A stretch of 64,000 bases of DNA from Gottschalkiaceae bacterium SANA (GTDB lineage Bacteria > Bacillota > Clostridia > Tissierellales > GPF-1). The notes under the pieces are model-generated. The model worked only from the letters and a program-made list of their open reading frames with translations. It searched no databases and was not told where the DNA came from. The stretch is taken from positions 1,922,001 to 1,986,000 of the forward strand of contig AP028876.1 in the NCBI GenBank assembly GCA_036323355.1, in the 5' to 3' direction. This document shows, one piece after another, positions 9,227 through 16,842 of this stretch; position 1 is the stretch's first letter, and every line of letters starts with the position of its first letter. A program made the translations under genes and the position numbers.

Positions 9227-9454
9227 TTAAGAATCTAGGTCCATTAAAATGATATCGCGCACCTCTTGGTACTCGCTCTCTGTGTCGATTTGCTCTAAAA
9301 TCAATTCTTCATCATGCTCTTGTACCAAAAAAATAAAGGCTTCTCCTTCATCTTCGAACTGAACCAAAGCATACTTTTTATCCGAGTACTCATACATCTC
9401 AAGGATTTCCAAATCTTGTTTGACTCCCTGATCGTTTAAAAAACTTCCAATCAT
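9227..9454 (-). CDS. yrzB: DUF1292 family protein YrzB
   Basis: A small acidic protein of 75 residues with the DUF1292 pattern (LEILEMYEYSDKKYALVQF, EDEGEAFIFLV). The function is not established. The gene is nearly always found next to ruvX and ireB in Firmicutes, as here; its start overlaps the ruvX stop by 4 bp. The final residues are rich in Asp and Glu. No membrane segment or signal peptide is visible, so it should be cytoplasmic. Confidence 0.85.
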   Translation of the reverse strand: MIGSFLNDQGVKQDLEILEMYEYSDKKYALVQFEDEGEAFIFLVQEHDEELILEQIDTESEYQEVRDIILMDLDS

Positions 9455-9873
9455 GCCCTGCTCCTTTCCAAATCCAATACCGTTTGCAATATTTGAACGG
9501 CTGCCACTTGATCAACAAATTGTTTTCTGTTTTCTCGGCGAATACCGTTTTCAATCAAGATCTGTGTTGAGCGACTCGTTGTCAGTCGCTCATCGGCAAA
9601 CTCAACAAGAACATCGAATCTTTTTTTCAATCCTTCTCCAAAAGCGATGGCTTTTTCAGCCTGCAAGCCAATAGAATTATCCATGTTCTTTGGCAATCCT
9701 ACCACAATTTTTTCGATTTCTTGGGCGTTGAGTAATTCTGCGATAGCCGCATAATCTTTCTTTTTCCCAATTCGAATAATTGTTTTAACTGGCTGCGCCA
9801 TCCATTTCATTTCATCACTGATCGCAACGCCAATTGTTTTATCTCCAACATCCAACCCTAAATATCTACCCAT
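9451..9873 (-). CDS. ruvX: RuvX/YqgF family putative Holliday-junction resolvase
   Basis: A 140-residue RNase H-fold protein when started at the ATG at 9873. This gives the canonical start MGRYLGLDVGDKTIGVAIS, while the longer frame upstream lies over the end of the aldo/keto reductase gene and has no family character. Catalytic acidic residues are expected at the first Asp (DVGDKT), at the Glu of VVEFADERLTT, and near the C-terminal DQVAAVQIL, all of which are present. The family acts in DNA recombination and, in some bacteria, 16S rRNA end processing. The start is 1 bp after the upstream stop codon. Confidence 0.92.
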   Translation of the reverse strand: MGRYLGLDVGDKTIGVAISDEMKWMAQPVKTIIRIGKKKDYAAIAELLNAQEIEKIVVGLPKNMDNSIGLQAEKAIAFGEGLKKRFDVLVEFADERLTTSRSTQILIENGIRRENRKQFVDQVAAVQILQTVLDLERSRA

Positions 9874-9874
9874 T

Positions 9875-10831
9875 TTACACAACCTTAATACAGAATTCTT
9901 TGCAAGCTTTGGCACAATATCCACACCGAACACATTTGGATTGATCCAAAACAACGGCTTTACCGCCTTTTAGTCCCAATGCGTTTTGCTGGCATGCTTC
10001 AACACAAGCACCACAACCCACACACCAATCTGCTATTTTTAATTTTTTTTCCTGAAAATGAAAACGTTCTTCTTCATCCCGATCCCAAACTCGATCCACA
10101 ATGCTCCGAACGTTCAGATCAACTTCTGTCTTACTTTGCATACCGATTGCAATCACTGTTTCTGGAAATTCCTTTTGAAGATACGAAATTGCCCGAGGGT
10201 ATTCCTCTAGCAGGTGACCGCCACCCAAAGGTTTCATTAAATAGCAACCCATCCCACGATCAATTTGCTCGTGAATAGCTTGTTCCATCTCCATTCTCTC
10301 ACCGTCTGCAATACCAATGCCTCGTCGATTAATTAGAGGGAATACCACATCCATTAGCGGAACTGTCTCGGCCGCCTTAACTCCTTTAATAAAATGAGTC
10401 GAATAGCCAACACTACGTATTACCCCTTTTTCCTTCTGTTCCAAAAAATATTCAATCGCTTGACGATGTCCCCTTAAAGTATGTTCGCTTTCCTGTTCAT
10501 GAAGCATCATCAGATCGATATAATCCGTACCAACCTCCATCAAAGCTTTCTCCAAGCTTTGCTGTGCTGTTTTTCGGTCATAAGCATAACACTTTGTAGC
10601 CAACACAAACTCCTGGCGTTTCACTCGCTTGAGGAGAGCGCGAAAATGTGCATAGTTCCCATATAATTCCGCCGTGTCGAAAAAATTGATCTGGTGCTCT
10701 TGGATCGCATAGGCAAACAAGTCTGCCGCTTTTTCTGCAGTAAAGTTTTTTTGAAGCGCACTCGTAGTCAACGATCCAAAACAAATTTTCGAAACGCGAA
10801 TTCCTGTCCTTCCTAAATTGGTAAATTTCAT
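9875..10831 (-). CDS. Aldo/keto reductase with C-terminal double [4Fe-4S] ferredoxin domain
   Basis: A 318-residue fusion: an aldo/keto reductase TIM barrel (about 1-265) and a bacterial ferredoxin tail. The catalytic pattern is seen as FFDTAELYGNY (Asp and Tyr), ATKCY (Lys) and MMLHEQ (His). The tail has two C-x2-C-x2-C-x3-C motifs, CVGCGACVEAC and CVRCGYCAKAC, predicted to hold two [4Fe-4S] clusters. The start chosen is the ATG at 10831 behind AGAGGAA; a GTG further upstream lies over that SD. Such fusions occur in anaerobes; the substrate is unknown. It sits between ireB and ruvX, which are normally neighbours, suggesting insertion into a conserved operon. Confidence 0.88.
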   Translation of the reverse strand: MKFTNLGRTGIRVSKICFGSLTTSALQKNFTAEKAADLFAYAIQEHQINFFDTAELYGNYAHFRALLKRVKRQEFVLATKCYAYDRKTAQQSLEKALMEVGTDYIDLMMLHEQESEHTLRGHRQAIEYFLEQKEKGVIRSVGYSTHFIKGVKAAETVPLMDVVFPLINRRGIGIADGERMEMEQAIHEQIDRGMGCYLMKPLGGGHLLEEYPRAISYLQKEFPETVIAIGMQSKTEVDLNVRSIVDRVWDRDEEERFHFQEKKLKIADWCVGCGACVEACQQNALGLKGGKAVVLDQSKCVRCGYCAKACKEFCIKVV

Positions 10832-10847
10832 AAATTCCTCTTTCACT

Positions 10848-10880
10848 TAAAGAAAAGTACAGCAAATACGGCTGTACTTT
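10848..10880 (-). terminator. Intrinsic terminator after ireB
   Basis: The minus strand shows a perfect 10-bp stem (AAAGTACAGC with GCTGTACTTT), a 7-nt loop and a trailing TTTTCTTT. It lies between the ireB stop and the aldo/keto reductase start. No separate promoter is visible for the reductase, so the terminator may be partly leaky. Confidence 0.75.
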
Positions 10881-10886
10881 CTCCCC

Positions 10887-11165
10887 TTACTTGGTTACAT
10901 TGTTTTGAATATACTCTCGCAGAATTTCTTCCAATAATTCATCTCTCTCGATTCTGCGAATCAGGCTCCTGGCGTTGTTGTAGCTTGTGATATACGTTGG
11001 ATCTCCTGATAAGAAATAGCCGATCAGTTGATTGATTGAATGATACCCTTTCTCTTCAAGCGCTAAATAGACGTCACGCAAAATCTCTTTTGCATCATTT
11101 TTATCGTCAACCGCAACCTGTAAATGAATGGTATGATTTGAATCAACGGTTTTTTCTTCTGTCAT
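10887..11165 (-). CDS. ireB: IreB family regulatory phosphoprotein (UPF0297)
   Basis: A 92-residue protein when started at the ATG at 11165, which follows AAAGGAG; the longer frame needs a TTG and covers that SD. The conserved IreB core is seen as [34 protein letters not shown], ending RDELLEEIL. In Enterococcus faecalis IreB is phosphorylated on N-terminal threonines by the PASTA kinase IreK and modulates cephalosporin resistance. Threonines occur here at positions 2, 6 and 12. The cognate-type kinase and phosphatase (prkC, prpC) are encoded about 6 kb away. It follows alaS, as in most Firmicutes, but has its own promoter. Confidence 0.92.
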   Translation of the reverse strand: MTEEKTVDSNHTIHLQVAVDDKNDAKEILRDVYLALEEKGYHSINQLIGYFLSGDPTYITSYNNARSLIRRIERDELLEEILREYIQNNVTK

Positions 11166-11189
11166 AATGGTATCACTCCTTTCTCTCAA

Positions 11190-11217
11190 ATTATACCACA
11201 GAAAGAAGATCCATCAA
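11190..11217 (-). promoter_or_regulatory. Promoter upstream of ireB
   Basis: The minus strand shows TTGATG, a 16-bp spacer and TATAAT, placed directly after the alaS stop codon and about 25 bp before the ireB ATG. This would let ireB be expressed independently of alaS. Confidence 0.7.
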
Positions 11218-11221
11218 AGAT

Positions 11222-13843
11222 TTATAAAAACTTCTTCGCCTCTTCTTTAGCAAAGGTTAAAATTTCATCTACTTTTTTCGTGTTAGGCGCACCTGCTTGT
11301 GCCATGTTGGGACGTCCGCCGCCGCCGCCGCCGGCTAATTTCGCCATGGCGCGAATCATATTTCCAGCATGGAAGCCTTTTTTCACAAGATCCTCACTAC
11401 CTGAAACTAGCAACAATAATTTACCTTTTGATTCCGTGACCCCGGCAAATAGATACGATGAAGATTGATTTTTCATGCGATCCATCAGACTCCGTAGTCC
11501 ATCCACATCTTGTCCTTCAAATGCAGCAATCAAAACCTGAGTATCGCCAACAAGCTCAACCGCATCAAAGATCGATTCAAACATCTGATTCCGCAATTGC
11601 GCCGTTGCTTGTTCCAACTCCTTTTTCAACTGTTTTTGTTCCGCAAGAAGATCAGAAACACGACCTTTTACATTTTCTTTCTTCGTACGCAGAATGGTTG
11701 CCAATTCCGCTTGTTCCTCTTCCAATTCATTCGTATAGGCATAGGCTGACTTACCTGTAACCGCTTCAATTCTTCGTACGCCCGCCGCAATACCACTTTC
11801 ATGAAGAATCTTGAAAATTCCAATATCACTAGAATGTGAAACATGGGTTCCACCGCAGAGTTCCTGGCTGTACCCTTCCACCGATACAACTCGTACCTTT
11901 TCGCCATACTTATCCGAGAATAAAGCGGTTGCTCCAGATTGAACGGCTTCCTCCATGGTCATTAAGTCTGTGACAACCTGATGATCTTCATAGATAATTT
12001 CATTAACACGCAACTCCACCGCTTTTAACTCCTCGTGAGAGATCGCCTCAAGGTGGGTGAAATCAAAGCGCAACCGATCCTGTGATACCAGGGATCCAGA
12101 TTGACGGACATGATCACCTAGCACCTCTTGAAGCGCCTTGTGAAGAAGATGGGTTGCGGTATGATTCCTGGCTGTTGATCGTCTTCGCGATCCTTCGTAA
12201 ACCACCTCAACCTTATCTCCAACAGATAGAAGACCTTGCTTCATCTTTACCTGATGAAGGAATGCACTGCCGTTCTTTTTGGTATCCGTAATCTGACCCT
12301 GACCAGTAGCCAATTGTATTTGGCCGTGATCACCAAGCTGTCCTCCACTTTCTCCGTATAGCGTGGTGCGGTCAACAATCACGATTCCTTTTTCATTTTC
12401 AGCCAAAGTATCAACCTTAACACCCTCTTGGAAAATCGCTAAAATCGTCGCTTCAGTCTGATCCAATTCATATCCAAGGAATTCCGTTTGATAGTCATTA
12501 AAGGTTTCAGCCGATCCCGCTAGCCAACTTTCTTGATCCTGAGCACTTCTTGCCGCTCGCGCTCGTTCTTGCTGTTGCTCCATGGCTTTTTGAAAACCCG
12601 TTTGATCCACAGTAAATCCTTTTTCTTCCAGGATCTCAATGGTCAAATCAAGCGGAAACCCAAAGGTATCATACAGACGGAATGCCGCTTGGCCTGGTAA
12701 TTCCATTTTCCCACTATCCTTCACTTCTTCTAAGAAGGTCTCTAGTTTCTGTAACCCCTGCTCTAAAGTCTCTAAAAATTTCTTCTCTTCATATTCCAAT
12801 ACCTTGTGAATCTGAGCCTGCTCCGACTCAAGGTTCTTGTAAAATTCTTTCCAATTGTCAATAACCACTTGGGAAAGATTGGCTAAGAACGGTTTCTCAA
12901 TACCAATCAGTTTTCCGTGGCGATACGCGCGTCGAATCAATCGACGCAGGACATATCCTCGCCCTTCATTGCTGGGAAGGACGCCATCAGAAATCATAAA
13001 GGTCGCCGCACGAAGATGATCTGTGATCACTCGAATGGACACATCAGTCTTCTGATCCTTCTTATAAGTCAGATTTGCTGTTTTTTCCACGGCTTCAATA
13101 ATTTTTACAATGGGATCAATCTCAAAGATATTCGCGCACTCGTTCAAAATGATCGTTAAACGTTCCAAGCCCATACCCGTATCGATATTTCGCTTGGCCA
13201 GAGGCAGGTACTCACCCGTTTCCTGTTTGTCAAATTGTGTGAATACAAGATTCCAAACCTCGACATAGCGGTCACATTCGCATCCTGGTTTGCAATCTGG
13301 GTCACCACAACCATATTTTTCTCCCCTGTCAATATAGATTTCAGAGCAAGGTCCGCAAGGACCGGTTCCATGCTCCCAATAATTATCCTCTTTACCCAAT
13401 CGTACAAGACGAGATTCAGGCACACCTACTACATCTCGCCAGATTTCATAGGCTTCATCGTCTTCCAAATAGACAGACGCCCATAGGGTTTCTGGATCGA
13501 CTTTCAACACATCCGTCATAAATTCCCACGCCCATTGAATCGCTTCTACCTTAAAATAATCACCAAAAGAGAAATTCCCCAGCATCTCAAAAAAAGTGCC
13601 ATGGCGATCTGTTTTTCCGACATTTTCAATATCACCAGTCCGAATGCATTTTTGGCAAGATGCCATTCTTACACTTGGCGGTGTTTGCGTTCCAACAAAA
13701 TATGATTTTAAGGGTGCCATTCCCGCATTAATCAATAGCAAACTCTTATCATTGATTGGCACCAATGGATAACTATTTATAATCTGATGTTCTTTTTCCT
13801 GAAAAAATTGCAAATATTTCTCTCGTAGTTCGTGTAAATTCAT
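11222..13843 (-). CDS. alaS: Alanine-tRNA ligase
   Basis: An 873-residue class II alanyl-tRNA synthetase. The aminoacylation domain opens with LREKYLQFFQEKEHQIINSYPLVP and contains GMAPLKSYF and RHGTFFEMLGNFSFGDYF. The editing domain carries the zinc ligands HTATHLL and CGGTHV. The glycine-rich C-Ala region (KLAGGGGGGRPNMAQAG) is intact. Length is normal. The start ATG has a GGAGG-like SD (TGGAGGCTTCCT). The leader is short, about 45 nt after a consensus-like promoter, so T-box control is unlikely. Confidence 0.98.
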   Translation of the reverse strand: MNLHELREKYLQFFQEKEHQIINSYPLVPINDKSLLLINAGMAPLKSYFVGTQTPPSVRMASCQKCIRTGDIENVGKTDRHGTFFEMLGNFSFGDYFKVEAIQWAWEFMTDVLKVDPETLWASVYLEDDEAYEIWRDVVGVPESRLVRLGKEDNYWEHGTGPCGPCSEIYIDRGEKYGCGDPDCKPGCECDRYVEVWNLVFTQFDKQETGEYLPLAKRNIDTGMGLERLTIILNECANIFEIDPIVKIIEAVEKTANLTYKKDQKTDVSIRVITDHLRAATFMISDGVLPSNEGRGYVLRRLIRRAYRHGKLIGIEKPFLANLSQVVIDNWKEFYKNLESEQAQIHKVLEYEEKKFLETLEQGLQKLETFLEEVKDSGKMELPGQAAFRLYDTFGFPLDLTIEILEEKGFTVDQTGFQKAMEQQQERARAARSAQDQESWLAGSAETFNDYQTEFLGYELDQTEATILAIFQEGVKVDTLAENEKGIVIVDRTTLYGESGGQLGDHGQIQLATGQGQITDTKKNGSAFLHQVKMKQGLLSVGDKVEVVYEGSRRRSTARNHTATHLLHKALQEVLGDHVRQSGSLVSQDRLRFDFTHLEAISHEELKAVELRVNEIIYEDHQVVTDLMTMEEAVQSGATALFSDKYGEKVRVVSVEGYSQELCGGTHVSHSSDIGIFKILHESGIAAGVRRIEAVTGKSAYAYTNELEEEQAELATILRTKKENVKGRVSDLLAEQKQLKKELEQATAQLRNQMFESIFDAVELVGDTQVLIAAFEGQDVDGLRSLMDRMKNQSSSYLFAGVTESKGKLLLLVSGSEDLVKKGFHAGNMIRAMAKLAGGGGGGRPNMAQAGAPNTKKVDEILTFAKEEAKKFL

Positions 13844-13895
13844 AGGAAGCCTCCATCTTAGTTTTGATGTTTGGTACTATTTTCTTCATTAAACA

Positions 13896-13924
13896 ATTCT
13901 ACTGAAATCGCGACGGTTTGTCAA
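13896..13924 (-). promoter_or_regulatory. Promoter of alaS
   Basis: The minus strand shows TTGACA, a 17-bp spacer and TAGAAT, just downstream of the thiN terminator and about 50 bp before the alaS start codon. Both hexamers are close to the housekeeping consensus. Confidence 0.8.
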
Positions 13925-13930
13925 TTGTAC

Positions 13931-13953
13931 AAAAAAACCGGCTTTCGCCGGTT
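13931..13953 (-). terminator. Intrinsic terminator of the thiT-thiN unit
   Basis: A 7-bp GC-rich stem (AACCGGC with GCCGGTT) closed by a GAAA tetraloop is followed on the minus strand by seven T residues. The thiN stop codon overlaps the 5' side of the stem. Confidence 0.92.
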
Positions 13954-14596
13954 AATCATTTGACAAGATCAAGAGTGCCACGCCCTCCATCACTTCAATT
14001 TTAATATCCTCTCCAATACTCTCATTGCTAACCCCGCGTGTCTGGCCGAACAACAAACGTTCTTGATCCAAAGGATACTTCACTCCGGTCTCAGAGACTA
14101 GAACCCCCCCCATGGAAAGAGGCAAAATAGACAGGTATCGATAACTTTCCACTTCTTCTTTTCGAATCGTCTGATGTGAAGACAATACCCGGGCTTGATT
14201 CTTCTCGTTGGCAAGTATAACCTGCAAGCCCAAATCATAAAAGCGCTTCAACATCAATAAATTCGAAAAGCTATGATCCCATCTTGTTCCGGTAGCACCA
14301 TATACGAACACCTCGTCCAAGTCCAGTTCCACACAAAGCGCTAAAGCCAGTTCTAAATCGGAAGCATTTTTTTCTGCAGGGAATTTGTGCAGACGATCTT
14401 TCGGAATCAAAGGAATGTCAGCAGAATCAATAGAATCAAGATCACCCAGATAGTAGTCGGCTTGCAACCCGATCCGTATAAATACAGAGATCCCTCGATC
14501 TACGCCAATGACAATGGTCCCGCCTTCCCGATTCTCTAAAATATCTTTCATGCCTGAATCCACGGTTCCCCCAGCGACTACAATACCCCGTTTCAT
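13952..14596 (-). CDS. thiN: Thiamine pyrophosphokinase
   Basis: A 214-residue thiamin diphosphokinase that transfers pyrophosphate from ATP to thiamin to give the active cofactor TPP. Family motifs are GVDRGISVFIRIGLQADYYLGDLDSID near residues 33-60 (GDLDS as the metal/ATP motif), KNASDLELAL, and VFVYGATGTRWDHSFSNLLML. The start overlaps the thiT stop by 4 bp, so the two are translationally coupled. Together with ThiT it forms a salvage pair under a TPP riboswitch. Confidence 0.93.
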   Translation of the reverse strand: MKRGIVVAGGTVDSGMKDILENREGGTIVIGVDRGISVFIRIGLQADYYLGDLDSIDSADIPLIPKDRLHKFPAEKNASDLELALALCVELDLDEVFVYGATGTRWDHSFSNLLMLKRFYDLGLQVILANEKNQARVLSSHQTIRKEEVESYRYLSILPLSMGGVLVSETGVKYPLDQERLLFGQTRGVSNESIGEDIKIEVMEGVALLILSND

Positions 14597-15144
14597 TTGA
14601 TCTTAGCGAGTGGTCGCAATAAAACGCTCAACAACAAGAAGGTGACCAAGATCTCAGGCAACATATATGAACCGTTATAGATAAATGAATAGAGCCAAGG
14701 ATTTTGTCCCTCTGGTGCATAGATTGCCCATACCGTTCCACCGGCAATAAAATGTGCCGCAAAACGACCAAGCATACCAAGAAGGATAGCCAGATAAAGG
14801 CTGATCTTCGCTTTTCCTCCATTTCGCATGGCATCAAAGCTTGTTTTGGCGATACCCGCTAGACCCAGTGCACCAAATGCCAAAGCATAATCCAAAAAGA
14901 TCTGAATCGGTGTCATTGCATAAGGTTCAAGAATCATTTGTATGATTCCATAGACAGCACCCATAAAAATACCGGGCTTTAATCCCCATCTCAATGAAAA
15001 AATCAAAATTGGAATCATACTACCTGCGGTAATGGAACCACCTTGTAGATTGATGGGTAATGAAATTTTAATTAAACTTAAAACTGTTGCCAATGCGATT
15101 AAAATTCCTGCTTCTGTGATCATTTGTGTCGATTTACTCTTCAT
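14593..15144 (-). CDS. thiT: Energy-coupled thiamin transporter ThiT (ECF S component)
   Basis: A 183-residue membrane protein with about six hydrophobic segments. The family pattern is visible: an early ALATVLSLIKISLP helix, GGSITAGSMIPILIFSLRWG, and GMLGRFAAHFIAGGTVWAIYAP, which contains the thiamin-binding loop of ThiT. As an S component it binds thiamin and needs the shared EcfA/A'/T module encoded elsewhere. It lies directly behind a TPP riboswitch with an intrinsic terminator and overlaps thiN by 4 bp, which supports the substrate assignment strongly. Confidence 0.93.
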   Translation of the reverse strand: MKSKSTQMITEAGILIALATVLSLIKISLPINLQGGSITAGSMIPILIFSLRWGLKPGIFMGAVYGIIQMILEPYAMTPIQIFLDYALAFGALGLAGIAKTSFDAMRNGGKAKISLYLAILLGMLGRFAAHFIAGGTVWAIYAPEGQNPWLYSFIYNGSYMLPEILVTFLLLSVLLRPLAKIK

Positions 15145-15156
15145 GTTTTCCTCCTC

Positions 15157-15187
15157 GAAAAAAAAGCCATTTTCAAGGAAAATGGCT
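15157..15187 (-). terminator. Riboswitch-controlled intrinsic terminator upstream of thiT
   Basis: A perfect 10-bp stem (AGCCATTTTC with GAAAATGGCT) and a 3-nt loop are followed on the minus strand by eight T residues, immediately before the thiT SD (GAGGAGG). It lies 3' of the TPP aptamer, as expected for a transcriptional OFF switch. The segment between aptamer and stem (GACTCTGAATATAGAG) could provide the anti-terminator strand. Confidence 0.9.
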
Positions 15188-15200
15188 CTATATTCAGAGT

Positions 15201-15283
15201 CACTTCCCTACGCTGGAATCACCCAGATCAGGTTATAAGGGTCGAAAGTCGCCTTTCTTCTCAGCCGTGAGGCTCCCCTAGTG
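15201..15283 (-). promoter_or_regulatory. TPP (THI-box) riboswitch aptamer
   Basis: On the minus strand the conserved THI elements occur in order: CTAGGGGAGCC at the 5' end, GGCTGAGA, GACCC, AACCTGATCTGG, and GCGTAGGGAAGT at the 3' end. The CUGAGA motif that contacts the pyrimidine ring and the 3' GGGAAG part of P1 are present. Binding of TPP should favour the downstream terminator and shut off thiT-thiN. Confidence 0.96.
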
Positions 15284-15304
15284 CATATGATTAATTTCGT
15301 GTTC

Positions 15305-15333
15305 AGTATAACAGGTTCTTTTAGCCCTGTAAA
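15305..15333 (-). promoter_or_regulatory. Promoter of the TPP riboswitch/thiT-thiN unit
   Basis: The minus strand shows TTTACA, a 17-bp spacer and TATACT. The -35 element lies inside the last codons of rpe and the rpe stop codon falls in the spacer. Transcription would begin about 15 nt upstream of the aptamer. Confidence 0.75.
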
Positions 15334-15983
15334 GCCAACATTTCCCGTACATCTTTTGTCGTTTGTTCTGGATTTTCACTATTGAATATGGCAGAACCCA
15401 TAACGAAAACATCGGCTCCAGCTGCCACTAATTCAAGAATATTCTCACGATTCACACCGCCATCGACTTGAATTTCAACCTGCAAGCCCATACGTGTCAC
15501 CAAGTCCCGCAAGACTTGGATCTTTGTTTTGATTTGAGGGATAAAACTCTGACCCCCAAAACCTGGGTTCACACTCATCAACAAGACCAAGTCAAGATCC
15601 GGCAATAAATATTCAATGGTATCCAAAGAGGTGCCAGGATTTAAAACAATTCCAGCCTTACATCCCTGAGCATGAATAGCCTGCAATACTCGATGGGCAT
15701 GAGGGGTGGCTTCTACATGAAAGGTGATTAGATCTGCGCCAGCCGCAGCAAACTCTTCGATATAACGTTCTGGTTTATCTATCATCAAATGAACATCCAA
15801 AAACATCTCCGTACAGGCTCGAATGGATTTAATGACAGGTGGTCCCATTGTGATATTGGGAACAAATTGCCCATCCATCACATCAATATGCAAATACTCA
15901 GCTCCACCACGTTCTACTTTTTCAATATCCTCAGCCAAATGTGCAAAGTCAGCCGATAAAATCGAGGGTGCAATTTTCGCCAT
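15321..15983 (-). CDS. rpe: Ribulose-phosphate 3-epimerase
   Basis: A 220-residue TIM-barrel epimerase that interconverts ribulose 5-phosphate and xylulose 5-phosphate in the pentose phosphate pathway. Motifs are IAPSILSADFAHL at the N-terminus, HIDVMDGQFVPNITMG, DVHLMI, MSVNPGFGGQ and VDGGV; the catalytic Asp residues and metal-binding His are all in place. It starts 1 bp after rsgA, and is the last gene of the long yicC-to-rpe operon. No terminator follows before the TPP riboswitch. Confidence 0.97.
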   Translation of the reverse strand: MAKIAPSILSADFAHLAEDIEKVERGGAEYLHIDVMDGQFVPNITMGPPVIKSIRACTEMFLDVHLMIDKPERYIEEFAAAGADLITFHVEATPHAHRVLQAIHAQGCKAGIVLNPGTSLDTIEYLLPDLDLVLLMSVNPGFGGQSFIPQIKTKIQVLRDLVTRMGLQVEIQVDGGVNRENILELVAAGADVFVMGSAIFNSENPEQTTKDVREMLALQG

Positions 15984-15984
15984 A

Positions 15985-16842
15985 TTAATACCTCCGTTTA
16001 TTCATAGTTTCATCTAATAGCAACAAATAATTCTCATATCGAATCGGATCAATCACGCCACGCACGGCACAACCCGGCTCGGTTCGATGCAAACAATCGT
16101 TGAATCGACACGACCCTGCCAGGTCTATCATTTCTGGATACCCCAGCTGAATATCCTGGGCGTCCAAGGAAGCCAGATCTAGGGCGCTAAAACCAGGAGT
16201 ATCGGCGACCGCTCCTCCGTTCCTCAAGAGCAAAAGCTCTGTATGGCGAGTCGTATGCTTGCCCCTCTGTGTCTTTTCGCTAACTTCCCCCGTTCGAAGT
16301 GCCAATCCCTCTTGCACCGCATTTAGCAAGGACGATTTTCCGACACCGGATGGACCGGCAAAAACTGAAATTCGATCGCGTAGAACATCTCTCAGCTCAT
16401 CAATCCCCGTCTTTGATTTTGCTGAAGTTACAAGCACCTGATAGCCAGCCTTTCGATAAAGCGCAGCCATCTCTTCCGTCGCCGCGTCCGATACCAAATC
16501 ACCCTTGTTCAAACAAATAATTGCATCAATGCCTCGCACTGCACTCATCACTAAAAATCGATCCAAAAGGTTCAAATGTGGATCGGGGGATTTGAGTGCA
16601 AAAACAATGATCGCACAATCCACATTGGCAATTACAGGTCGTAACAAAGCATTCCTTCGAGGCAAAATCTTTTCAATCATGGTATTTCCTTCTGGATCGA
16701 TGGACAAATCAACAAAATCTCCCACAGCAGGACGGACTTTTGACTTACGAAGTTTACCCCGTAGTCTGCCTTTCACAAGTTCCCCATCGGCCAAAATAAT
16801 ATAATTGCCTCCAACGCCCTTTACAATTCTCGCTTTACTCAT
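15985..16842 (-). CDS. rsgA: Ribosome small subunit-dependent GTPase RsgA
   Basis: A 285-residue circularly permuted GTPase that helps late 30S maturation. An N-terminal OB domain (about 1-65) is followed by the permuted G motifs: LNKGD (G4), SAKS (G5), GPSGVGKSSLLN (G1), a TTRH region (G2) and DTPGF (G3). The C-terminal zinc knuckle is seen as CRFNDCLHRTEPGC. Its start overlaps the prkC stop by 4 bp. The order prpC-prkC-rsgA-rpe-thiN is the B. subtilis arrangement, except that thiT with its riboswitch lies between rpe and thiN here. Confidence 0.96.
   Translation of the reverse strand: MSKARIVKGVGGNYIILADGELVKGRLRGKLRKSKVRPAVGDFVDLSIDPEGNTMIEKILPRRNALLRPVIANVDCAIIVFALKSPDPHLNLLDRFLVMSAVRGIDAIICLNKGDLVSDAATEEMAALYRKAGYQVLVTSAKSKTGIDELRDVLRDRISVFAGPSGVGKSSLLNAVQEGLALRTGEVSEKTQRGKHTTRHTELLLLRNGGAVADTPGFSALDLASLDAQDIQLGYPEMIDLAGSCRFNDCLHRTEPGCAVRGVIDPIRYENYLLLLDETMNKRRY

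Noticed and set aside
9874-9954. Longer N-terminus for RuvX
   Set aside because: The extra 27 residues are encoded by the 3' end of the reductase gene in another frame and do not resemble RuvX; MGRYLGLDVG is the canonical start.
13844-13951. Possible T-box leader before alaS
   Set aside because: Promoter and start codon are about 50 bp apart and the only hairpin is the thiN terminator upstream of the promoter; there is no T-box core motif.
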